In this document: positions 45,578 to 54,316 of the stretch, piece by piece
How positions within the stretch are numbered: position 1 is the first letter of the stretch
How the letters are laid out: each line of letters opens with the position of its first letter
DNA from: Littorina saxatilis
Lineage: Eukaryota; Mollusca; Gastropoda; Littorinimorpha; Littorinidae
NCBI RefSeq assembly: GCF_037325665.1
Contig: NC_090251.1
Coordinates: 32,733,591 to 32,797,590, forward strand
Direction: 5' to 3'
DNA length: 64,000 bases
The notes under the pieces: model-generated
Told to the model about the DNA's origin: nothing
The model's input: only the letters and a program-made list of their open reading frames with translations
The model's database searches: none
Made by a program: the position numbers and the translations under genes

Positions 45578-45680
45578 CGAATCAAAAAACAAGAAAGGTA
45601 GGTAGTTGGAACGTTTGTTATTGCATTGTTTTGTCAATAACAAACGTTCCAACAACCTACCTTTCTTGTTTTTTGATTCT
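45578..45680. repeat. Near-perfect long hairpin, 45-bp stem
   Basis: GAATCAAAAAACAAGAAAGG, then TAGGTAGTTGGAACGTTTG, is repeated in reverse complement after an ~11-base loop (CATTGTTTTGT). The adjoining CTGAATTTTGGAACGCTGGC matches the family seen at 10.6 kb. Confidence 0.85.
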
Positions 45681-47068
45681 GAATTTTGGAACGCTGGCAG
45701 TCTCTTTGTTTTTGGATTTACTAAAATAACGGGAAACTTCATCACCACAGACAAGTCTGAGAGAACTCGAAACATCCTGCCTGGTGACATTTTCCATTAA
45801 AAAGTGTTCATTTACATTAAATAATTCATCTGCTGATCACAAAAATATAAAGAAAGAAAAAAAGAAAGACGAGAGAAAACCACCTCTGCGGGGTGGCCAG
45901 CTTAGTTTCTTTCACTGGGGTTTTGCCCTACCTACACTGTGTAATTAATTTCCACATGCACCCTCCCCCAGTCATGATTGTATGCACAAACACAAACACA
46001 AAGTCATCAAACATTTTCTTCTCTCCTTTTTTTCAGTTTACTGCATTGCAATCAAATACCAACATAGACCAGAAAACAATCAGAACAGTTACACTCATCC
46101 AAGCCAAATCCTGAGTGAAGGAATTGCTGAAGTGAAGAAGTACACAATTAACATGCATTTTCACAGTTCATGATGCGTTTCACACTATAATCGTTAGCCA
46201 GAGTTCAATCCTTGTAGGGGTGTAGTTCCTTCCATCCTGCCTGAGCACCTGTAACCTGAAACAGATAGAATAACCTTGTGAGTCTACATCTATTTAACCA
46301 ACCACAAGGGAAAAAGTTCCAAACAAGACAAAATTAGTCAGAGAGACGAAACTGGCTCATAAAAAATACAGACTGACGGTACTTAATTCTCTGCTTGGCA
46401 GCTTGTTAACATGTATGCGGTTCAACCTTTTTCAGTGTTCATTCTGACCCCTGAAAATTCCCGCCTACCCATCCCTTTCTTCAATAAGTTCACCTTCACC
46501 AGATCAAATTAAAAGTGTAAAACTAGAAGCGAAGGGAAGTCACTGCAGCAAACTCTCCCAGGTCATTCACCTGAATAGTTATTGCCTATTTTTCACAATA
46601 ACATGTGGGTGAACACCTACATTGTTTTCATTTCTGCAGAAAGGTAGGTCAGTCAATGCCTTATTTTTCAGAGGATTACTGTCTAGTTTCAATCTATGGT
46701 CAGTGTTTGTAACTGACCGTACAAAATAGTTAACCTACCACTGCCTCGCCCATTGAAATCAATAAACGTCCAATGAACTAATCTGAAGAAATCCTGATGA
46801 AATAGCTCTTAAAACTTAAAAAGTCAATAATTCCACTGGATTGTCAACTATGAATTTACAGCGCTAAAGAATCAACATTACCCTTCGTTTGTTTCACAAT
46901 GTTTGCTAACTTTATGAAAGACACACATTGCAGTATTTCATGTGCCTATGCCTTGCCACGATAACAGACGCACCTTGACCCGGAAAAAAGCCACCATGGA
47001 CAGTTGACATGCCAAAACAACACAAACGAAAGAAAACTGATTTCTCAACTCACATACCTTATAATCGA
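45681..47068. other. 3' flank of NUPR1-like B
   Basis: On the minus strand a donor-like GTATGTGAG follows the NUPR stop (about 47057) and an acceptor-like TCTGTTTCAG lies near 46258-46267, so a 3'-UTR exon is possible. No other gene was seen. Confidence 0.35.
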
Positions 47069-47296
47069 TCATTTCTTCGTCGTAGGACCAGGTTTCTGAT
47101 CGGCCCCTTTGTGGGCGCTGTTGATGAGTTTCGTTGCAATTTTTCGTGTGTGGCCCGCGGGGTCTTCATGGTGATGCTGTTCCACCTCTTTTTTCGATCT
47201 CCCTTTCCCCCCGTGTCCTACGTGCGCGACTTTGTCCTGTTCGATATTGTACTTATCCAGCTCATCCAAATATTTGTCGTCTCCATCTCCAGCCAT
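47069..47296 (-). CDS. NUPR1-like protein (p8/Com1 family), paralogue B
   Basis: A 75-residue single-exon frame, MAGDGDDKYLDELDKYNIEQ, then GKGRSKKEVEQHHHEDPAGH, then TRKIATKLINSAHKGADQK. It shares the family pattern with paralogue A: acidic/tyrosine N-terminal motif, GKGRSK(R/K)E, (P)xGHTRK and KL(V/I)N, aligning with human NUPR1 KGRTKREA, GGHERKLVTKLQNS. The ATG context (CAAAATGG) is good. The C-terminus is less basic than in A (ADQKPGPTTKK versus SKRRTSSESS), and a histidine run replaces the TNR segment, so the two have diverged. Likely role: small nuclear stress-responsive co-regulator; function not shown here. Confidence 0.85.
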   Translation of the reverse strand: MAGDGDDKYLDELDKYNIEQDKVAHVGHGGKGRSKKEVEQHHHEDPAGHTRKIATKLINSAHKGADQKPGPTTKK

Positions 47297-47749
47297 TTTG
47301 AAGTTTCACAGAGAGCAAAAACACGTCCGTATGTTCGCACAGATGCTGAATGTTATGATGGTAATTTCTGCTTGTCAGGCGACTTTGGTTTGTTACGCTT
47401 GCTGTGGTTGGCTGAACTCTCAGCGATGTATATTTTGATTGGTTTGCTTAGTGGGTCACACGAGGTCATTCCCAGTGAAAGGAATACTCCACGTCGACAC
47501 TGCGGATTAAAATAGACTCGGTCTACAAACAGGAACCTTCCCGAACATTTAAGTGCTTGAAAATCAGCAAATAAACGCGGGGAACACAAATGTTGAGAGA
47601 ATAGAGTCTCAACAACGTCAACGGTTCATATCTATGATAAGAAAAAGAAAAAGAATTTCCAATCCTTGCACAGAGTAGACATGACACAATAAAGACAAAA
47701 TATATGAATTATTGTTCAGCAGACCTGCCAACCCGTGTGAAGCCTCAAG

Positions 47750-48334
47750 CAGACCTGTTTACCCTTACGATTTTGGCGTAATTTATTACGATTTTCTGAA
47801 AAAAATACGCCATTCCGCTATCCGTGTCAAGACTACGATTTTCATAAATAAAAAAAAAGTTAAAAAAAAAAATAAATTTTTTTTTAATTTTTTTTTTTAT
47901 CTATTCCATGTTTGGCATTGTTTTTTTCAATGGCAAAATGGGGTGAAAAAGCACAGGACTGACCAGAGATCATGTCTGTCTGATGAGACGCTGGAGAGCC
48001 TTATTCTAGTGGTGAAGTCTCGCCCTCACTCATTCGGCAAGCGCAAGTACAGTAGAGAAGCGCTTGACACACTGAAAAAGGCCTATTACGAGCAAAAGAA
48101 AAAGAATCAGTGATGCATGTGCTTTTGATGTGATCTTCTTTGAAATTATGATGACTACAAAAACTGACTGATGTGTGAATGATGGATATATGTGCATGAT
48201 TGCGTTTCGCAGACACAGTTGTCATGTGCGTTGTAATTGGCGACGAATGCTGGATGATTACTATTTTTGTGCCAGGATTACTATTTTTGGGGCTGAGCAT
48301 TACTCCAAAACACTTATGGGGGTAAACAGGTCTG
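47750..48334. mobile_element. hAT-like element with CAGACCTGTTTACCC ends
   Basis: CAGACCTGTTTACCC at the left is complementary to GGGTAAACAGGTCTG at the right. CTCAAG is repeated directly outside both ends (47744-47749 and 48335-48340), probably part of the target duplication. The interior frame ends LSDETLESLILVVKSRPHSF then GKRKYSREALDTLKKAY, a small leftover of some element-encoded protein. It is non-autonomous. Confidence 0.7.
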
Positions 48335-48340
48335 CTCAAG

Positions 48341-50910
48341 TGTGGCAATTTACAATTTTTGGGGGGAATTTTCAGCACAGCAAATGTATTCTCACATCCG
48401 CATTTATATATGCCATCTTAATAGACATTTTTATAATAAAGTTTCATGAGAATGCAGGAACATAAAATGCCCATCAGAGAGTATATTGCTGCAGTGCCAC
48501 TATTCAGTGTACACCTACCAGGACTCACACAAAAAGAGGGAACTGTTGCATGATTGTGATTATTTGTTTAGGCATTGCAATCTTTAGCTTAGCATAGCAA
48601 TTACTCTCAAAATGTAGCATGATACGCTGGTAGCAGTTGGCAGCTCTGGTTGAGTGTTCAAAACTTGAAGCATTTGTTTTAGGTGAAATTGATTTACTTT
48701 GCCAATAAGATGTGTGCGTGTGTGTGTGTGTGTGTGTGCATTTGTTCTCATCAAAGAAAAAAATACAAAACAAAAAGTTTTAAAAAGCTCGGTTTCCCCC
48801 TTCTGCTTTTACTAAAATAGGTTTTCTCAGGTCCCAAAATAGTGTTTTGTTATATATTTTTCTTTACCTTTTCATGTTCCTAGATCCTATCTCTCAAACT
48901 TTCTCTGTTTAATTGTGCCACGTTAAGTACTTTAATCCAAATTAAAATAAATAAAAAACCATGTACGTTGACTACGCAAACTTGTCAAGTTAAACACCAA
49001 ACATGAGTACATTATTTGACTGCACACCACTCTGAATATGAAAATATTGTTCACATAATCATGTGCTGTTATGTGCTGTGCATTAGAATGTCTGTATGTT
49101 GTAAATCATGCAGCTACAGTTCTGTTATCCACCAACACTAACATGCAAGTACACATCTGCACCTTCTCTGCAACCCCTTCTTTTCACCAAAATGCACATA
49201 CAAACACCAACAACAAAACAAGCACCAACGTAAGACAGGGCAACAACAACAAAGATTGTGTGTTTAACCTTCACCGTGCTTCATGGTTCGTGGACGACCC
49301 AGAGCCTCACAAAAGTGTCTGCATCTCTGAAACTATTGGCAGTTTTTGATTGAGACTCCATGTTATTCTCAAAGTCAAACACTATATAAAAAAAACTTCT
49401 CATCAATCATTTTATGAAGAATTATTTTTGTAAACAAATAAACGATGACGTAATTTGAAGCGCACAAGTCTGGACGTTGTGGGTCATGGACCATATGGAA
49501 TTAAACATGGAATTTGATTGTTTTTATCCCTATTCCGACGGTGTGGGTCGTACACGACCCATACTCTGCAGAGAGGCGGTGAAAAGTTTATCCTTATTCA
49601 GATTGCAAGGGTTGTATACGACCCATACTTTTTATGTTGAATAATTCTTTGTAAATTATGGGTCATACAAGACTCATACCATCTGCACTGTGTAGCCCAA
49701 AGAGTGATTTGGTGAAGCGTAAACATCTCACAGAACATGTTATGCCAAAGAAAACACACACACACACAAACAGCTTTGCTCAAGTAAAATACATCGCTTG
49801 ATAGCCACAAACTAACATAAAGACAAGAAACAGACATGGAAGTTCCAAACAATACTGATTTTATATATGTTACAATTTGTACACAATGTAAATGTACAAT
49901 CACAACAATGCCATAAACCATTGCCCATACAAAATTCTGTATGTACTGCTCTTCATTCATTTTCACCAGTGATTAAATTTCCCCCCGAAATATGAGTCTT
50001 AAGACATATTCGTTGAAAATTAAGACTCATCAAGATAAAAAAAAAACAACATGTCAACGTGCATTTCTGAATATTTCCTAAAATAACCTCATTGATTTAT
50101 GTATTCTATTTTTTTCTTTGCCTCACAATACAAAGTAACTAATGAATCTGCTCCGTTATGTATGATTTGATAAGAAAAAAAAAGTATGATACCCAATCAA
50201 TAAGATTGTAAAAAAGTAAAAGTTGCCCTTTTTTCTGCCCAAATAACCTTATGGTTCTTAAAGGAAGACTCATGTGTCCATGCAATATGTATTTAAAAAA
50301 TATTTACCTTCAGAGAGACTAGAGAGCTTTTTAAAAATGTGATAACTATTTGCCACAAAAAAAGAGGAAAATGACCAAGACTGTAACAAAAGACATTATT
50401 GACAGAAATCAATAAAACTCAATTTTTGTTTCACCCCAGTTACACACACAACTTTAACAGTTCCTACAGGCTTCCCTCACAAATGAATTACACAGAAAAA
50501 GAACATTATCAGAACTAACATTATTTTCAAGCACACCAATTAAATCTCAGTCACACACCCAAGAACTGTAATTTTATGCTGTCTGTCTTTCACATTCACT
50601 CCTGAATTCCGACACAAACAATCCCAAGAGTAAAAATAAATGAAGGGAATGCAACATAATGCCAACCCCACACCACAAGCATATTGTTCAATCAATCAAA
50701 AACTGTTCAATCATTTTGTCTTCCTTTTCTGTTCCTTAGACTGGTTCGCTGCAGCTACATATCAACTCACTTGTGACCATCTCCTTAAGATCACCACAGC
50801 AGCAACATTTCTCCTAAAATCATGACATAAGATTAACACTATCCTTTGACAATTCATACAGTTTTCAAGCTTGACACAAAGACCTTTACTAAGAAATAAG
50901 CATACACAAT
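48341..50910. other. Intergenic stretch left of the DIRS element
   Basis: It holds (TG)n at 48714-48739. GGGTCGT[A/G]..ACGACCC-type motifs recur at about 49288-49300, 49545-49561, 49609-49624 and 49660, possibly a degenerate piggyBac-like terminus starting TTAACCTTCACCGTGC at 49263. The rest is AT-rich with no recognised gene. Confidence 0.4.
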
Positions 50911-50950
50911 ACAAAATTTTATAAGTAAATTTTAATTTAATTAATATACT

Positions 50951-51125
50951 TACCCAACTCACATATAGCAATTAACTCTAGTTCAGTGCTGGTTACGCTG
51001 TACGCGTCCCCTTGGTAACAAGGGAGACCACTCTAAAAAAGAGAGTGACCAATCCCATAAGGCCAGACCAACTACCGGTCCGACTTCCGTATGCGTGCGC
51101 ATACGCCGCCATTTGTATCATTCCA
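50951..51125. repeat. DIRS inverted terminal repeat, left
   Basis: 175 bp from TACCCAACTCACATATAGC to TTTGTATCATTCCA, inverted relative to the right-hand repeat and identical by eye. Outside it the left extension runs to 50911. Confidence 0.9.
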
Positions 51126-51194
51126 TCGAAGCCCAACTCACTCCCTTTTTTAGTCCCAAATACCACCACAGCGGGGAGGCGGGAGGGATTAAAC

Positions 51195-51300
51195 GATGTG
51201 AGTTGGGTAAGTATATTAATTAAATTAAAATTTACTTATAAAATTTTGTATTAAATTACATACACTATACCCAACTCACATATAGCAGATTGCTACTATA
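51195..51300. repeat. DIRS internal complementary region
   Basis: GTGAGTTGGGTAAGTATATT and onward is complementary to the left extremity (ending TTTTGT), and is followed without a gap by ATTAAATTACATACAC and onward, complementary to the right extremity. This junction of both end sequences is the defining DIRS template for circularisation, and it fixes the element ends at about 50911 and 56698. Confidence 0.9.
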
Positions 51301-51322
51301 GGTGGTGGGTACTTACCAAAAT

Positions 51323-54316
51323 TCAACCACGCAGGACTTGCCCCGCGGCTACCATCGCTGGTAGCGCAGAGCTGCCATCCTGCCTCAGTGAAGCGACGTC
51401 CCTGAGGTAAAAGTTTATAAAAACATCCTCTGATCTCCAGTATGCTGATTCTAGCACTTCAGCCAGACGACCAGACTTGAGGACGGCCAAAGAGGCCGCC
51501 CAGGCTCTTGACTCATGAGTTCTTGCAGAGGTGAGAGGCAAGACAGCCCTAGACTCTCCTGACTGAGCCTCCCACCAGGCATAAGCCTGCTTGATCAGTG
51601 TAGATACCCACTTGGTCAACGTGACCTTCGCAATATCCTTATCCCTAGCTGTGTTTAAGGAAATAAAGAGCAGCTTTTGGGTTTCTGAGCGAATATGCCG
51701 AGTTCGTGACAGGTAGAGGCTGAGCGACCGGACGGGACAATTAGCTAGATCTGGATCTCCAGGAGCTAAAACCGTGCTTAACGGCAAGATATGCAAAACA
51801 GGCGAAACATGACCGGGCTTCTGATTCTTAGCGAGGAAGCCGGGAATAAATTTGAGAGACAACGAACCATCCTTTTCAAAGGAAATGTCTTTCCCTAGAC
51901 CAGACAAAGCATGAATTTCGCTACCTCTCCTTGAAGTAGCAAGCAAAGTTAAAAACACGGCCTTGCGAGTCAAATTAAGCAAAGTAGCCGAACGGATGGG
52001 CTCAAACTCCCCCGAGGCTAAGAAACGTAAAACCAAAAATAAATCCCAGGCAGGGAGGTGCGATTTAACCCGAGCGGCTGTAAGGGAAGCGCCCTTCAGA
52101 ACACTAGAGATCACCCCGCCAAGTGAGATCTTACGCCCCAACTGTAAAAGAGTTGAGGATATCGCCGACCTCCTTACTCTAAGGGAAGAGGGAGAACCTC
52201 CCTGCTCTGCCAACCACGCAAGGTGGTTGGCTACCTGCATGGACCTTGGTGCAAGGGGATTAACCCCGTTAAGCGCGCACCACCTAGCCCAAGCTGCCCA
52301 GTGCGAAGAGTATACCGAAGTTGTAGACTCTCTATGGGCGTGGCGGACGAACTTTACAGTAGACGCAGAGGCCCCCGCCTTAAGCAGAGCGCTTCGGATA
52401 GAATCCAGGCGTGAAGGCTCAAGAGCCGCGGATTTTCGTGGGGGATGCCTGACCGAGGCTGCACGAGGTCCCCCTTTTTCACGGCGAGAGGGATCGGAGG
52501 CCGAACTGCTAGGCGCAGTAGGTCGGGAAACCAGTGCTGGCTTGGCCAAAACGGAGCGACCAGAACCAGCGCTGGCTTCTCTAAGTCTACTTTTCTGAGG
52601 ACCTTTCCGAGGAGGCAAAACGGAGGGAACGCATACGCTGTCAGGTTTGCCCAACTGATTTCCAAGGCATTCACCTTCCAGGCCAGAGGATCTGGGAAGG
52701 GGGAGACAAAGAGAGGGAGCCTTGCTGAAAACCTCGTTGCGAAAAGATCGATCACCGGCTTGTCTATCTGCAACCAGAGACGATCCAGGGATTGGTGTGA
52801 GAGGGTCCACTCCGAGTGAACCACCTTGTCCCCCCTGCTCAAACTGTCCGCCAGGACGTTCAGACTTCCCTTCAGGTAAACAGCTGAAAGAAGGATGCCA
52901 TGAGAGTTGCACCACGTCAGAATGAGGCAGGCTTTGTCTGACAGACTGGGAGACCGTGTCCCCCCCTGCTTGTTCACATACGACGCCACCGTCGTGTTGT
53001 CTGTGTGAATCCTGACATGTCTGCCCTCCAGCAAGGGCCTGAACGCCCGCAGAGCCAGAGAGACTGCCTCCAACTCCAGCAGATTGATGTGAAGGGAGCT
53101 TAGTGTTGAGTCCCACACCCCCGACACCATCTGCCCGTCTAGATGAGCCCCCCACCCTGACAGAGAAGCATCCGTAAAGAGCTCCTTCTCTGGCTGAGGG
53201 CACACAATGGGAACTCCCTGAAAGAGCACCGGGAGCAGCCACGCGCGAGTGGTCTCCAGAAACCACACCCCAAGAGGGATCTGAACGTTCCAATCCTGGA
53301 CTGACTGGTCCCACCTTGACTGCAGAGCGACCTGAAACGGCCGTTTGTTCACTCTGCCCAGCGGGATAAGAGTTGCCATAGACTCCATTTGCCCCAGCAC
53401 CGACGTAAGAACCCGAGCACTGGCCTGATTCTCTCCGTCGAGAGAGCGTATCAGTGCCTGGAGTTTGTCCACTCGTCTCTGAGACGGGCGAACTGACCAG
53501 GCCCGCGTATCGAACTCCATGCCCAGATACACAAAACTTTGGGATGGAACCAGTTCCGATTTTGTGCGATTGATCGAGAATCCCAGCTGCGAAGCTTGAC
53601 TCAGAACCGTCTGAGTATGCAGATCGCAGAGATCCTTTTGCTGGTGCAGGATTAACCAGTCGTCCAGATAGGCTCTTAACCGGACCCCGTCCTTCCTTAC
53701 AAGAGCGCACAGCTGCCGCACAACCATCGTGAACACCCAAGGGGCTAGCGACAGGCCAAACGGCAGAGCTCTGAACTGATACACTTTGTCCCCCCAGGGG
53801 AAGCGTAGCCACTTCCTGTCCGAAACGTGAATGAGGATGTGGAAGTACGCGTCTGTTAAGTCTACAGACGTCGCCCAGTCCCCCGGACGCAACGCCTCCC
53901 GAACAGAGGTAGCCGTCTCCATGGTGAACCGTATTGTTCGTAAGAACTTGTTCAGAGAGGAAAGATCCAAGACCGGCCTCCAAGCCCCCGAGGCTTTTGG
54001 TACTACGAACAGCCGCCCGTAATACCCCGGAGACCGCAGATCTAAGACCTCCTCTATTGCTCCCTTGAGCAACAGAGCAGTCACTTCCTTTTGAACAGCA
54101 TCTCGTGCTTCTAGATCCTTTGGCGCCCTGCAGGGCGGGATTATCCTGACCAGAGGAGCCTTCTCCTCTGACCAGAGCAGCCGGAACCCCGAACGCACGA
54201 TCCCAGTAACCCACTTGCTGTCCACTAATTGTAGCCAGGAAGTGAGGGCCCTGGACGGGCCGCCCGCTACAACAAGCGCGGGGGCTACCGGGACGTGCTG
54301 TTCGGGGAAGTTTCAT
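51323..54316 (-). CDS. DIRS tyrosine recombinase frame (recombinase in the C-terminal ~345 residues)
   Basis: The frame is open for 997 codons, but most of it overlaps the RT/RNase H frame and is unlikely to be translated. The last third, from about 52360 to the stop at 51323, is the recombinase: a SAM-like N-terminal part (HRESTTSVYSSHWAAWARWC), then catalytic Arg in TSRRGSEIHAL (about 796), HESR (His 934, Arg 937) and the nucleophile Tyr in NFYLRD (about 970). The arrangement RT-RNase H then recombinase in an overlapping frame is standard for DIRS. How it is expressed (own start or read-through) is not visible. Confidence 0.88.
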   Translation of the reverse strand: MKLPRTARPGSPRACCSGRPVQGPHFLATISGQQVGYWDRAFGVPAALVRGEGSSGQDNPALQGAKGSRSTRCCSKGSDCSVAQGSNRGGLRSAVSGVLRAAVRSTKSLGGLEAGLGSFLSEQVLTNNTVHHGDGYLCSGGVASGGLGDVCRLNRRVLPHPHSRFGQEVATLPLGGQSVSVQSSAVWPVASPLGVHDGCAAAVRSCKEGRGPVKSLSGRLVNPAPAKGSLRSAYSDGSESSFAAGILDQSHKIGTGSIPKFCVSGHGVRYAGLVSSPVSETSGQTPGTDTLSRRRESGQCSGSYVGAGANGVYGNSYPAGQSEQTAVSGRSAVKVGPVSPGLERSDPSWGVVSGDHSRVAAPGALSGSSHCVPSAREGALYGCFSVRVGGSSRRADGVGGVGLNTKLPSHQSAGVGGSLSGSAGVQALAGGQTCQDSHRQHDGGVVCEQAGGDTVSQSVRQSLPHSDVVQLSWHPSFSCLPEGKSERPGGQFEQGGQGGSLGVDPLTPIPGSSLVADRQAGDRSFRNEVFSKAPSLCLPLPRSSGLEGECLGNQLGKPDSVCVPSVLPPRKGPQKSRLREASAGSGRSVLAKPALVSRPTAPSSSASDPSRREKGGPRAASVRHPPRKSAALEPSRLDSIRSALLKAGASASTVKFVRHAHRESTTSVYSSHWAAWARWCALNGVNPLAPRSMQVANHLAWLAEQGGSPSSLRVRRSAISSTLLQLGRKISLGGVISSVLKGASLTAARVKSHLPAWDLFLVLRFLASGEFEPIRSATLLNLTRKAVFLTLLATSRRGSEIHALSGLGKDISFEKDGSLSLKFIPGFLAKNQKPGHVSPVLHILPLSTVLAPGDPDLANCPVRSLSLYLSRTRHIRSETQKLLFISLNTARDKDIAKVTLTKWVSTLIKQAYAWWEAQSGESRAVLPLTSARTHESRAWAASLAVLKSGRLAEVLESAYWRSEDVFINFYLRDVASLRQDGSSALPAMVAAGQVLRG
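52354..54225 (-). CDS. DIRS reverse transcriptase / RNase H
   Basis: A 623-codon frame. RT: VVPKASGAWRPVLDLSSLN near residue 74, VDLTDAYFHI near 121, LPFGLSLAPWVF near 154 and the YLDD active site near 186. RNase H: FTDASLSGWGAHLDG near 350, INLLELEAVSLAL near 380, RIHTDNTTVASYV near 405 and LADSLSR near 458. After this, VIDLFATRFSARLPLFVSPF and YAFPPFCLLGKVLRKV are the stretch that follows RNase H in DIRS-like elements and has been likened to a methyltransferase. The frame starts just inside the end of the Gag-like frame. Confidence 0.93.
   Translation of the reverse strand: MDSKWVTGIVRSGFRLLWSEEKAPLVRIIPPCRAPKDLEARDAVQKEVTALLLKGAIEEVLDLRSPGYYGRLFVVPKASGAWRPVLDLSSLNKFLRTIRFTMETATSVREALRPGDWATSVDLTDAYFHILIHVSDRKWLRFPWGDKVYQFRALPFGLSLAPWVFTMVVRQLCALVRKDGVRLRAYLDDWLILHQQKDLCDLHTQTVLSQASQLGFSINRTKSELVPSQSFVYLGMEFDTRAWSVRPSQRRVDKLQALIRSLDGENQASARVLTSVLGQMESMATLIPLGRVNKRPFQVALQSRWDQSVQDWNVQIPLGVWFLETTRAWLLPVLFQGVPIVCPQPEKELFTDASLSGWGAHLDGQMVSGVWDSTLSSLHINLLELEAVSLALRAFRPLLEGRHVRIHTDNTTVASYVNKQGGTRSPSLSDKACLILTWCNSHGILLSAVYLKGSLNVLADSLSRGDKVVHSEWTLSHQSLDRLWLQIDKPVIDLFATRFSARLPLFVSPFPDPLAWKVNALEISWANLTAYAFPPFCLLGKVLRKVDLEKPALVLVAPFWPSQHWFPDLLRLAVRPPIPLAVKKGDLVQPRSGIPHENPRLLSLHAWILSEALCLRRGPLRLL

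Noticed and set aside
46990-46999. Perfect GCCACCATGG start context
   Set aside because: The frame stops after three codons; chance match.
47712-48113. 133-codon frame as a host gene
   Set aside because: It starts outside and ends inside the hAT-like element at 47750-48334 and includes T-rich simple sequence.
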